A stretch of 64,000 nt of DNA from Acridotheres tristis (GCA_037013685.1 CM072887.1:49031154-49095153); one strand, 5' to 3'; positions 55,777 to 64,000 are shown, counted from the first letter of the stretch. A program made the numbers and translations. Notes: a model not told the origin generated them from the letters alone.

Positions 55777-57029
55777 TAAGACTCAATTCAGCCACTTAAA
55801 CATAGATATTTACTGCCACTGAGATGCCCTCACCTGACCTGTTCTGCTGGTCCAGAAAAATATGAGTGTTCAGCAGGTTCTGGGACAATTTTAGGTAGTA
55901 CAGTGTGGATGTCTCTAGGTATTTCTAATACACTGAAAGCAAAGGAACCAACTAAAATCCTTCAATTTCACAGAGCTTCTGTGAAAAATGTCTTCTTACT
56001 TTTTAGTATTTAGATTCTACTTAGACTGCTTAGACTGCTTGGGCTGCTTCTCTTTCAGACCTGAGAAGGGGTTTTTGTGCCCCCAAAATACCCATTTCCC
56101 CCTCTCAATCTTGCCCCTTTGTTTTTCTTGGCAGGAGGGAAAGCATGTCATCTTGTGACAGCGTTTTCCAGCTCAAATCCACGCTTGCCTGCTTCTGCAG
56201 GAGGGAAAGTAGGGCTTCAGAGAACAGAAAATACAAAATTTTAAGAGTTGGATAGGAGTAAGTAGGAAAATACCGAAGAAGGTTGGAGGGAGGCAGAACA
56301 AGACACATGCATTTTAAGACACACACATCCTTAATAAACTCCTTATTAAACAGCCAAGTTTTGCTTGGAGAGTAGGGCCCAAATTAGGGCAGCTGGGCAG
56401 GAAGACAAGGTCTGGACCTGAGGCAAGAGGTAGCAAAATATTTTTAAAATTACTCTTTTTTTCACCATTTTTTTTTTTTTTTCTCTCTGTGACTTCAAAA
56501 AAAACCGATTTGCTCATTTGGTAATAACTGATGGGAACTGTGAATTACTGAGCAAGGCCCCCAGCCTGGTGTTTATCTCCTCGCCAATAAATCTCTAAAC
56601 TGAAGCAATGAAGCTAAGTACTGCTGCTATTTCTGCATTTTATTTCCATATTAATCAAAACACAAGCCTACCCCCACCTCTTCCCTGGCCTCATGTAGCT
56701 GGAGAAGAGGTGTGAGGGGGCTGTCTGGATTGGACTTGTCAGGTGGGGGGGTCTGGTGGAATAGGAGAGTGGGGGAGAAAAGAAACCCCACAACTTAGAG
56801 TTGAATACCAGTGTCTGGTGTTTTGGCTTCAAATTTGTGGCAGACCCCTGGAGGCAGAGGCAGTGGGGTCTTCTCCCATGGGAATTAGGAAGCACTGGGA
56901 AGGGAGGGGTTGTTGCTTTCCCCTGAGACAAGGAGCAGCATCTGCCTTCTCCACAGCACAGTTGTGCTGGGACCCAGTGGTCAGCAACGGGGTGCACAAG
57001 TGAAAATCAATGGTGCCCATCTACCTCTG
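55777..57029. other. Intergenic, no gene recognised
   Basis: A tandem of CTTAGACTG-type 9-10-base units lies at about 56020-56048, and a T-rich run at 56455-56482. The piece 56520-56680 is repeat-free with CATATTAATCAAAAC (56648-56662) and may be conserved. No gene recognised. Confidence 0.5.
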
Positions 57030-57122
57030 ATTTATATTTATACTTATATTTATATTTATATTTATACTTATATTTATACTTATACTTACATTTATATTTA
57101 TACACATAAATATATTTTATAT
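57030..57122. repeat. AT-rich (TTTATA)n-like repeat
   Basis: Degenerate hexamer units alternating TTTATA and CTTATA run up to the purine microsatellite region. The segment is almost free of G and likely easily unwound. Its adjacency to the GGGAA array and the CpG island gives a sharp compositional boundary. Confidence 0.85.
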
Positions 57123-57153
57123 ATGTGCACACAGATATTATTCGTTATTGTGG

Positions 57154-57298
57154 GGGAAGGGAAGGGAAGGGAAGGGAAGGGAAGGGAAGGGAAGGGAAGG
57201 GAAGGGAAGGGAAGGGAAGGGAAGGGAAGGGAAGGGAAGGGAAGGGAAGGGAAGGGAAGGGAAGGGAAGGGAAGGGAAGGGAAGGGAAGGGAAGGGAA
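57154..57298 (+). repeat. (GGGAA)29 pentanucleotide microsatellite
   Basis: Twenty-nine perfect GGGAA units (equivalent to AAGGG) occupy 145 bases, with purines on the + strand. It marks the boundary between the AT-rich desert and the downstream CpG island. The same pentamer in long arrays is the pathogenic form of the human RFC1 intronic repeat and forms unusual DNA structures; that is general knowledge and not a claim about this locus. Confidence 0.97.
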
Positions 57299-57354
57299 TG
57301 TGGGCCAGAACCCAGAATGTCTGTGTGTGGCTAAGTGAGGATCAAATGTCTCCA

Positions 57355-57945
57355 AGGAGCCCTTTTGCTGAGGCCCCAGGACCGAAGGGGCCGAGTGATG
57401 CAGATGCGCCGGGTCGAGGCAGCACTGCCGGGCGTGGCGGCGGGTCCGGGCACCCGACTGCCGACTCTCCCGGGAAAGGGTCACTTCGTGCTCCTCTCGG
57501 CTGCCATTTACAGCCCAGCCCCGTCCAAGACTGCCCCGCTTACCCTGCTCCGAAGGGAGGGATGCAGGGCCGGGAAAGATGCGGAGTTGGGGAGGATGGG
57601 GGTCTGATGGAGCCGTGGCTTTGAGCCGTGTCAGCTCGCATGGAAGGTGCGTCGGGGACACTCGGGTGGGCTGAGGAGGGGCCGGCAGCCCCCCGTCCGG
57701 ACCGGCACTGCGCTGCCCGCTCCCCGCTGTTCTGCCGCCTTTCCCCCGCTCCTGTTTGCCCTCTGCTCGCCTTCCCTATGCCAGCAGCGCCGTGGGCTGC
57801 CGCTGGCAGCAGCGGGGAAGAGCGGGGAGTGTGTGAGAGCTGTCGGGACCGAGCAGGGGCTCCAGACTCTCTTCCCGGGACGGCGGGGCCGGTCCGCGCC
57901 CTGCACAGAACTCCGAGCACAGCTCCGACGGCACCTGGGGGAGGG
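57355..57945. promoter_or_regulatory. CpG island downstream of OLIG3
   Basis: The composition changes abruptly from AT-rich desert to CpG-rich DNA just after the GGGAA microsatellite. The block stops at the GGGA/AAGG repeat tract. It lies 1.1-1.7 kb beyond the predicted OLIG3 poly(A) site, so it is not part of that mRNA. Open frames across it on both strands are compositional. It may be an orphan CpG island acting as an enhancer, Polycomb recruitment site or non-coding RNA promoter. Confidence 0.6.
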
Positions 57946-58250
57946 AGGGAAGGAGGGAGGGAGGGAGGGAGGGAGGCAGGAAGGAAGGAAGGAAGGAAGG
58001 AAGGAAGGAAGGAAGGAAGGAAGGAAGGAAGGAAGGAAGGAAGGAAGGAAGGAAGGAAGGAAGGAAGGAAGGAAGGAAGGAAGGAAGGAAGGAAGGAAGG
58101 AAGGAAGGAAGGAAGGAAGGAAGGAAGGAAGGAAGGAAGGAAGGAAGGAAGGAAGGAAGGAAGGAAGGAAGGAAGGAAGGAAGGAAGGAAGGAAGGAAGG
58201 AAGGAAGGAAGGAAGGAAGGAAGGAAGGAAGGAAGGAAGGAAGGAAGGAA
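57940..58250 (+). repeat. (GGGA)n followed by (AAGG)~68 microsatellite
   Basis: A short GGGA array (57940-57976) passes into a perfect AAGG array of 273 bases (57978-58250), about 68 units. It is the longest simple repeat in the window and has purines on the + strand. GGAA arrays are multimers of the ETS-family core site. The poly-KEGR and poly-LPSF frames are artefacts. Confidence 0.97.
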
Positions 58251-58429
58251 ACTGCAGCATCTCTTAATCATCTTGCTGAATTACTGCAAAGATTTACCTC
58301 AGGCAGGGGTTGGCTTTTTTACAACATGATTTGTTAGTTCGTGTTTTCGAGGTAAAGGGACATTCTTTACATTTTCAAATGTTTGTGTATGCGTGCTTAT
58401 GTCTTAACGCTGGCTTGGGTGCTGCAGTG

Positions 58430-59040
58430 TTGCACAGCCCGCTCAGCGGCACGGGTCGCCCACAGGTGCCTTCTGAAAGTTGTTTGGCCTTTCGGTTTAA
58501 CTGCCCCATCCATCCTTCCTCTGCCACTGTTCAGGGGGAGTCGCCTTCTCCCGTTCCTTCAGGTCCCTCCCGGACATCCCCTTTCTCGTGGGGCAGGATG
58601 CCGGGGTTGGCCGGCAATGTGCCGAGCCGCAGGGCGCTGGTAGCCGCCAGCCGCGCTCATCTCCACGGAGAACTGCCTGCGAGCGCGGCAGAACTGCCTT
58701 TCCCAACTCTATCCGTCCTACTATTCCCCTCCCGAAAAAAAGGACGGAAAGCTTTTTTTCAAAAGAAAAAAACAAAGTTATTGCCCATGAAGGCCCCAGC
58801 ACCCGTCCCCAGCGCTGCCCGCGGCCCGTCCCCCACTCGCCAGGCGCTGGCTGCGGGACTGGCCATGGGGCCACCCCAATTCCTGACGGCTCCCAGCCCG
58901 CTGGGAAGCTGCCGGAAGCTGCCTGGCAGCTCGCACACACCTGAGGACATCGGGTTCGTGGCTGCTTCCGAGGCAGGGCACACGGAGCTGTGCCAGCCTC
59001 CTCCGGCTGCGCCCGGGAAGTCCTGACGAAACCCAAATAC
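58430..59040. promoter_or_regulatory. CpG-rich block directly after the OLIG3 3' end
   Basis: This is GC-rich sequence with many CG dinucleotides between the AAGG microsatellite and the predicted OLIG3 poly(A) site. It is probably the other half of the downstream island, split by the 270-base repeat. A + strand frame crosses it (58310-59026) but begins at TTG and shows no known domain. Confidence 0.55.
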
Positions 59041-59107
59041 GGCACCTTTTCTCAGATTCCAGTCCCGGACAAAGGCGAAATAGGCAGCTTGGAATTAATT
59101 TTTTTAC

Positions 59108-59113
59108 TTTATT
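59108..59113 (-). terminator. OLIG3: Candidate poly(A) signal of OLIG3
   Basis: The minus strand reads AATAAAG, followed by an A-rich stretch and then a T/G-containing segment. Cleavage would fall about 10-25 bases downstream, near 59085-59098. It is the first canonical hexamer after the stop codon, and an overlapping AGTAAA follows at 59103-59108. Confidence 0.55.
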
Positions 59114-59378
59114 TGGAAATCTCATCCAGAAACACTGGTCAATAATAAATATATCGATAGTTATTATCAAGAATATATAAAAAATAAAGACATGGTGGTG
59201 TCTTTGAGGCCCCAACCGAAAACAAACAAACAAACGAACGAAATGAAGAATAACATTATTTCAAGCAAACTTCCAGGAAAACATATCGAAAAGGAAATAA
59301 ACAGCAACAAAGCTTCCGATTTAGATATACAAATCACTGATCTGGCAAGAGCTGACCCCGCAAGCAAAACCAAACCAT

Positions 59379-59381
<3 letters not shown>

Positions 59382-59417
<36 letters not shown>
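59382..59417 (+). repeat. Homopolymer A(36)
   Basis: An uninterrupted run of 36 A on the + strand lies in the predicted OLIG3 3' UTR and is therefore a U(36) tract on the mRNA. No target-site duplication or retroposon body is recognised next to it, so it is annotated as a simple repeat. Assembly length error is likely at such tracts. Confidence 0.9.
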
Positions 59418-59418
<1 letters not shown>

Positions 59419-60076
59419 CAGCAAACACGAATAAACTCAGAGCCAGCAACAGAAATTGTACCCCAGACAGTTAAATCAGCACACTTCACCGAGAGCAGGA
59501 GATGTGAGATTTGGCAAAACAGATTCGCTGGAGCGTTGTGCTGTGTTTTGCATTATTTTCCTCTTTTTTGTTTTGGATTATTTTTTCTTTTTTTCTTCAC
59601 AGAGGGAAGAAGAAAAACTACCGCAAACAAAACGGCATCATAACCAATTCCGTAAAAACAAAACAAACAAACCAAAAAATAACAAAAAACCCCACCAAAC
59701 TACAAAAACTCCAAACCATAAACAACACTCGCAAACTTCAGTGAATTCCCTCGGAAGTCTCTGTTGCCAGGGGAGCCGCCTGTGGCCGGTCCCCACGGGT
59801 GACAAGCTGGGGCGGAAAGCATGCATGCCCTCTCTGGTCTACCTTGGGCCGCCGCTGCGCTGCCGCAGCCAGGGCTGGAACGGGAAATTTCGGAGGTGTC
59901 GCCGTGCGAAAGGAAGGAAGGAAAAGCCCGGAAAAAAAGAATGGAAAAAAGCCCCAAACCGATTTCATCGTTTCTTGGTAGCTGCGAACACTACAATGAC
60001 AACCATGTCTTTTTTTTTTTTTCCCCCTTTTACATACATTTTAAGGAATCATTTACATTTGATTACCATCAGAGGC

Positions 60077-60121
60077 ATTATTATTATTATTATCATTATT
60101 ATTATTATTATTATCATCATT
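60077..60121. repeat. (ATT)n trinucleotide repeat with ATC interruptions
   Basis: The repeat has about 15 units of ATT with interrupting ATC units, within the predicted OLIG3 3' UTR (AAT on the mRNA). It gives the poly-isoleucine/tyrosine strings seen in + strand open frames, which are not genes. Confidence 0.9.
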
Positions 60122-60242
60122 CTTTTTACAACAGGGACTTTTTTTCCAGTTTAGTATAATAAGAAAACATGGCCCGAGGAGGCGAGTAGAACATTACCTT
60201 TGCAAGGTCCTTACTACACTAATCCCGTGTTACAAGGGGCTT

Positions 60243-60290
60243 GGCGGGCGGGGGCAGCGGGGGCAGGTCCGTGGGCGGCCCGGGGGGGAC
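60243..60290 (+). other. G-quadruplex-capable G-run cluster in the 3' UTR start
   Basis: Five runs of three to seven Gs lie within 45 bases of the + strand, which is the template strand of OLIG3. On the mRNA this segment is C-rich. The arrangement is compatible with a DNA quadruplex or an i-motif on the opposite strand. It lies immediately beyond the coding region. Confidence 0.4.
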
Positions 60291-60365
60291 CGGCCGCAGC
60301 CCCCTCTCCGTCCGGGGGAGCGCCGGCTCCGGCGCAGCCCCAGCGGCCGGGGGAGCCCCGCCGAG

Positions 60366-61187
60366 TCACTTCAGGAGGTCCTTGGTCTCCCCCGAGATCC
60401 TGGCCATGTTGGAGGCGGTGAGGGCCGAGAGGTGGGGCGGGGGAGGCATCTGGCAGATGGTGCAGGGGCACGGCAAGCCCGCCCAGTGTTGGAAGCCGCT
60501 GCCGAGCTGCAGGGCGGGGGGTGTCGAAGGGGTCTTGAGCAGAGAGTGTGGGGGCCGGATGGTGCCGATGGCCGGCAGGGAGGCGGAGAGGGAGGAGGAG
60601 GTATTGGCGGAGGACAAGGCACTGCCGAGGATGGGATGCACCTGGTGCACAGTGCCGGCGGCGTGGGGCGGGTGCCCGGCAGAGTGTCCCACCGTGCCGC
60701 AGTGAAAGGCCGAGTGGTGTCCCCCGTAGATTTCCCCAACTAGCCTCTTCATCTCCTCCAGGGAGCTGGTGAGCATCAGGATATAGTTTCTGGCTAGCAG
60801 GAGGGTGGCGATTTTGGAGAGTTTTCTCACAGAAGGTCCGTGAGCGTAGGGCATCACCTCCCGCAGTCCGTCCATGGCGAGGTTGAGGTCGTGCATCCTC
60901 TTACGCTCCCGGCCGTTGATCTTCAGCCGCAGCTGCTGCAGGTCCTGCTCCGAAAGCTGCTTCTTGATTTTGTACTTGCTGCCTTCCCCTCCGGCCTTGG
61001 AACCGTTCCTGGTGAGGCCTTCCCCAGACATCTTCTGCACCAGATCGTTCTGGGTGGAGGAGACAGAGTTGAGCCGGCTGTCTTGGTGGTGGTGATGGTG
61101 GTGGTGGTGGTGATGATCTCTCAGGTACATCTCATCCATGTCTGGCGAGGAAGCTCTGCTGGAGACAGAGCTGGAGTCAGAATTCAT
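60366..61187 (-). CDS. OLIG3: Oligodendrocyte transcription factor 3, single-exon bHLH protein (273 aa)
   Basis: OLIG3 is a nuclear class II bHLH factor, mainly a repressor, that specifies dorsal spinal cord (dI1-dI3) and rhombic-lip neurons by binding E-boxes as a dimer. The frame reads 273 residues plus TGA; the human protein is 272 as I recall. Residues 1-24 are the serine/aspartate N-terminus ([20 protein letters not shown]), followed by an unbroken run of ten histidines (25-34). The basic region has N91, R93-E94-R95-K96-R97, with E94 as the E-box-contacting glutamate. Helix 1 is about 98-112, the loop 113-120 and helix 2 about 121-146. The C-terminus is rich in Ser/Pro/Ala/His and ends with a conserved tail containing [10 protein letters not shown] (239-248) and DLLK. 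The [17 protein letters not shown] core and the N-terminus distinguish OLIG3 from OLIG1 and OLIG2. The first in-frame ATG is at 61187, with A at -3; the open frame runs further upstream without any ATG. No frameshift or intron is seen. Confidence 0.98.
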   Translation of the reverse strand: MNSDSSSVSSRASSPDMDEMYLRDHHHHHHHHHHQDSRLNSVSSTQNDLVQKMSGEGLTRNGSKAGGEGSKYKIKKQLSEQDLQQLRLKINGRERKRMHDLNLAMDGLREVMPYAHGPSVRKLSKIATLLLARNYILMLTSSLEEMKRLVGEIYGGHHSAFHCGTVGHSAGHPPHAAGTVHQVHPILGSALSSANTSSSLSASLPAIGTIRPPHSLLKTPSTPPALQLGSGFQHWAGLPCPCTICQMPPPPHLSALTASNMARISGETKDLLK

Positions 61188-61446
61188 TGTATTCGGGCTT
61201 CTGAGCAAGAAACTCTTCCCTGCTCTGGAGGTGTCGGAACAAGACAAGTCTCCTTCAAAAAGCAACAAAAACAAAACGAAAATGAAAAAAACAGACGGCA
61301 GGGTCTGCCAGCGAAGAGCTGGAAATACTGGAGGAAGAGGAAAAAAGCCCCTCAGCCCCCTCTCTCTCTTATGTCTCCCCTCTCTCTCTCTCCACCCGGT
61401 TACTCAGCCTGTTTACAGGATGGCTAGTTAGTGTATGCTTGGACTA
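61188..61446 (-). other. OLIG3: OLIG3 5' UTR (predicted)
   Basis: The region runs from the predicted start of transcription, about 30 bases downstream of the TATA box, to the ATG. It contains no upstream ATG on the minus strand, so scanning should reach the OLIG3 start directly. A GA/CT tract at about 61357-61394 (GA on the mRNA strand) and a run of six Us (from + strand 61285-61291) are the main low-complexity parts. The 5' end is inferred from TATA spacing, not observed. Confidence 0.6.
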
Positions 61447-61468
61447 ACCTCAGCTTGAGAAAGAGGGG

Positions 61469-61476
61469 CTTTTATA
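61469..61476 (-). promoter_or_regulatory. OLIG3: TATA box of OLIG3
   Basis: The minus strand reads TATAAAAG, a full consensus TATA box, in a locally GC-rich context about 285 bases upstream of the ATG. A start of transcription would be expected about 25-31 bases further on, near 61445. A TATA box inside a CpG-rich domain is common for tissue-restricted developmental genes. Confidence 0.7.
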
Positions 61477-61700
61477 GAGCTGCAGCAGAGAGCAGAGACA
61501 AAAGGAGCCCTCCTATGTATAATGGTCTAGTTAGGATGACGTGCCATTATTCAGGGCGGTGCGCTTTGACTGTCCCATTTAGCAAGGACCCCTATTCATA
61601 TTCATTGTGGTGCCACCCGGGACACCTCAGCCATGGACCATCAGGAGTCAAGGAGACACAAAACCCCTCTGATTGACACCGCACACTCATCGCTCCGTGT
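61477..61700 (-). promoter_or_regulatory. OLIG3: Proximal promoter of OLIG3 with candidate factor sites
   Basis: The 220 bases upstream of the TATA box are much less GC-rich than the DNA on either side and hold several recognisable words. These are a CRE-like TGACGTG (61537-61543), a TATTCATATTCATTGT stretch (61593-61608) resembling adjacent POU and SOX half-sites, and TGATTGAC (61670-61677), which matches PBX/MEIS-HOX composite sites. An AT-richer island between CpG-rich blocks just above a TATA box suggests selection on binding sites. The factor assignments are from motif memory only. Confidence 0.5.
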
Positions 61701-61759
61701 GCGCGCCTTCTCCTCCCCCTGCCTTCTCATTTCCAATATAAAACCTCATCCCGTCTACA

Positions 61760-62790
61760 GTAGGGAGGCAGGGGGCTGCGAGGGGCTGCGGGCCCGCAAG
61801 GGGCCGGCCAGCAAACCCCGGTGGCGGGCGGCAGCGGGCAGAAGCCACCCGGGGAAGTCCCTCCGCTACTGCCGGAGGGGCTGGGGGACCTCAGTCGCCC
61901 CCGTCCTACAGCATGCCCGGCTCCAGCCGCGGTTCCATGCTTTGTTTGCATTTCCCTCCCCCTTTCCCTGTTCCCCCCGGCCGGGGCATGTGGTAAGGCA
62001 CCGGCTGGCCCTCGCCTGGGCGGGCTGGCCGCAACTGCCCCATACCTGGGTAGTCGCTTTGTTTAAATGAGCTATGATGACTCGGGCATCAGCCGCGGGA
62101 AGGTGCGGGCTGGGAAACCCGCCTCCCCCCGGGCCAGTGACTCCCTTTAAATAAACGGGGAAAGCCAGGGTGCGGCGACAAGCCGGTGTGATTGGCGTCG
62201 GGAAGGGGTGGCCGGCAGCCCTTGGGGCTCCGCTGGCCTCGGGCTCCGGCGGGGGGGCGGCCGGAGCAGCCGTCGGTGGGACCGAGAGGGCCGGGCCGGG
62301 CCGGACGCAGGCGGGAAGGGAGCCAGCTCGGGGGGCAGCTCTGCAAACATCCCCAGGCGTTCGCGCCAGTAAGTAGATGGGTCCCGGGCACCGGCCGCAG
62401 CCGGCGGTGGCGCGGGGAAGGGAGGAGGGTCGTGGGGCCGAGCTGGTGGGGCTCGGCCGGGCAAGGCGGGCGGGGCACCCGGGGCGGGTGTCACCACTTC
62501 AGCTCTCGGCCGAACCCCGTGTCTGCCTCCTCCCCGGGTGCGGATTGAACCGGCGTGGCCGTCTGCGAGGTCTCTCGGGATGGGGAGGTGAGAATTCCCC
62601 GGCGGGGACGGCGGTGGGAGCAGCCTTCCTGTCCGGGGAAGGGCGTGTGATCGTCTAGTGCATCTTCCCAGCCTCCGGCGGTGCGTACGCGATGAGTGCG
62701 GGGCTGTCAGACAGGACAGGACGGGAGCCATCCGCGCCACCCGTGGAACTCCCGGAGCCGGCCCTGGTGCCCCCCTCTCTCGGGGGAAAC
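61760..62790. promoter_or_regulatory. CpG island upstream of OLIG3
   Basis: About 1 kb of very GC-rich sequence with dense CG dinucleotides and many GGCGGG/CCGCCC (SP/KLF-type) words sits 300 bases above the TATA box. Together with the CpG-rich coding region it forms the island domain expected around a Polycomb-regulated developmental gene. No open frame in it resembles a known protein. A 1 kb GC block with open frames on both strands is expected by chance because stop codons are AT-rich. Confidence 0.75.
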
Positions 62791-63005
62791 TGACGGGCTG
62801 AGTGTCCACTGTCCAAGAGCTGCTTAGGGCCCGGAAGAAGTCTTGGCAGGACCTCCTTCGTCCGTAGTGTCCAGGCCCAGAAGAAGGCTAAGAGTCAGAA
62901 AAAGAGGGATATTTTCGTCCTACTGAGTTTAACTGTGGTTAATCTGCTGAGCAAAATTAAAACCTTTTGATTCTAGCACTGTCAGTAAATCCTGCTGTGA
63001 GAAGG
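62791..63005. other. Gap between CpG-rich blocks
   Basis: AT-richer DNA upstream of OLIG3 leading into the AAAAG array. No motif cluster or gene seen. Confidence 0.5.
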
Positions 63006-63140
63006 AAAAGAAAAGAAAAGAAAAGAAAAGAAAAGAAAAGAAAAGAAAAGAAAAGAAAAGAAAAGAAAAGAAAAGAAAAGAAAAGAAAAGAAAAGAAAAG
63101 AAAAGAAAAGAAAAGAAAAGAAAAGAAAAGAAAAGAAAAG
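63006..63140 (+). repeat. (AAAAG)27 pentanucleotide microsatellite
   Basis: Twenty-seven perfect AAAAG units lie about 1.6 kb upstream of the OLIG3 TATA box, between two CpG-rich blocks, with purines on the + strand. The flanking sequence is AT-richer than either island. Confidence 0.97.
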
Positions 63141-63219
63141 GATACCGTTTAGGAGAATATATCAAAAGAACGCGATCTCGGCTTTATCGTGCTTCCACCG
63201 CGAAAGCTGTAAACCACCC

Positions 63220-64000
63220 TAGACTTTTCCTCAGCTGACAGGTTTGTCGGACATACAAGCAGGAAACTTGGCCGGGCCCGGACTCCGCAGGGCCGTCCGA
63301 CCCCATAGAGCCGGGCGCCGCCGGTCTCCGCACCCTGCAGAGCCGCTCTTCTGGTGGGTCCTGGGGGCTACCCGCTCCTGCTTGACTCCTTTTCTCCCGT
63401 GGAGCCGGGGTGAAGCAAATGAGAAAAAACCTGATACGGCAGAAAACGGCGCAGGATCGGGGGAAAACCCCGACCCCGATTTGGAGGCTGCTAGAGGGGC
63501 TACAGCTCCCACCCTTCGTCCCTGCGTCCGCCACTCCAGAGCAGACGCGCATTTTGTTTTGGGGAAGTTCAAGTCCGATGGGGACAGAGAAGAGGAAGGC
63601 AAAAAAATGCCGTCGGGGGGAGAAGCAACAGGAGGGGTCCTGTCCTTATCTCCGGCAGGGCGAGCTGCTCCTGCGAGCCCCGCTCACCTCCGGCTGGGGG
63701 TTTCCTCGGGATGGGGCCGAGGGACGATACCGGACTACGGAGCAGCCGGTGCACGGCGGGGCGAGAGGGGCGGGCGCTGGGACGGGAAGAAAAGGTGGGC
63801 TTGTCACTCGAAGAAATATTATTAACAATTTTCTCTCCCCTTCCCCGGGAATATCGCTGCTTCCCAACGTCCCTGTCTCAGCTGTGCGGGCCAGTCCCGC
63901 CTGCACTGCCGCAACATCCCCCTCACGGGACAGGGCGGCTAGACTCGGCTCCGCTCGGGATCGCCTTAGGGCAAAGGAAGGAGCTGGGAAAGATACGCGA
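63220..64000. promoter_or_regulatory. CpG-rich block reaching the window edge
   Basis: A second GC- and CpG-rich block lies upstream of OLIG3, separated from the first by an AT-richer 400-base gap that contains the AAAAG microsatellite. The block is truncated by the end of the window. The longest + frame in it (63244-63825) has no recognisable domain. It could be part of the OLIG3 island cluster or the promoter of a divergent non-coding transcript. Confidence 0.55.

Larger units (their letters stand above)
59090..60365 (-). other. OLIG3: OLIG3 3' UTR (predicted)
   Basis: This is the region from the stop codon to the first good minus-strand poly(A) signal, about 1.27 kb, which gives a total mRNA of roughly 2.3 kb. 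It begins with a G/C-rich stretch (60241-60365), then an ATT-type repeat (60077-60121). Further on are two A/C-rich low-complexity segments (mRNA strand U/G; 59220-59240 and 59652-59720) and a 36-base homopolymer (59382-59417, U on the mRNA). No earlier AATAAA or ATTAAA was seen on this strand between the stop codon and 59113. Confidence 0.55.

Noticed and set aside
57098..58329. Long open frames over the GGGAA and AAGG arrays
   Set aside because: Repeat translation fused to CpG-island sequence; no start or domain support.
58310..59026. 238-codon + strand frame downstream of OLIG3
   Set aside because: It begins at TTG, lies in GC-rich DNA where stops are rare, and has no recognisable domain.
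61188..61277. N-terminal extension of OLIG3
   Set aside because: Starts at TTG, absent from the known orthologue, and ATG 61187 has a good -3 A.
60840..61427. 195-codon + strand frame antisense to OLIG3
   Set aside because: Mirror of the conserved OLIG3 codons; no independent signal.
62147..62809. 220-codon minus frame in the upstream CpG island
   Set aside because: Proline/arginine-rich composition typical of translated CpG island; no known domain.
63244..63825. 193-codon + strand frame in the right-hand CpG block
   Set aside because: Compositional; no domain and its apparent start lies in non-descript sequence.

Overview
The window looks like vertebrate, most probably bird, chromosomal DNA. 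The only protein-coding gene I can support is OLIG3, a single-exon bHLH neural transcription factor, on the minus strand at 60366-61187. The avian call rests on three things: a CR1-type retroposon tail near 55.7 kb ending in the ATTCTATGATT motif, very low interspersed-repeat density, and an OLIG3 protein almost identical in its core to the amniote orthologue as I remember it. I cannot name the species.

Layout. Positions 1 to about 57,000 are a gene desert on the 3' side of OLIG3. It is AT-rich and has frequent stops in all frames. It holds scattered short simple repeats, one CR1 fragment, and about ten blocks that read like conserved non-coding enhancers, with clusters of homeodomain, SOX, TCF/LEF, POU and E-box words. 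In the human genome OLIG3 is also minus-strand, with IFNGR1 on its 3' side and TNFAIP3 on its 5' side, both at a distance. If that order is conserved here, the desert runs toward IFNGR1; neither neighbour is in the window. From 57 to 64 kb the DNA changes to CpG-rich islands broken by long perfect purine microsatellites. OLIG3 sits inside this domain. Its 3' UTR probably ends near a minus-strand AATAAA at 59108-59113, and a TATA box (TATAAAAG) lies at 61469-61476.

How it fits together. A single developmental regulator in a CpG-island domain beside a large desert is the usual form of a gene regulatory block. OLIG3 is known to act in dorsal spinal cord and rhombic-lip progenitors under Wnt/BMP influence, so paired TCF/LEF words at 17.48 and 48.31 kb and a perfect OLIG-type E-box palindrome at 41.0 kb are plausible inputs. 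These are inferences from motifs; I could not run alignments.

I found no CRISPR array, tRNA, rRNA, intact transposon, bacterial system or novel protein-coding system. The longer open frames in the desert and in the microsatellites are chance or repeat-driven. The most distinctive physical features are four perfect purine microsatellites (42 x AAAG, 29 x GGGAA, about 68 x AAGG, 27 x AAAAG), all with purines on the + strand, three of them within 4 kb of OLIG3.
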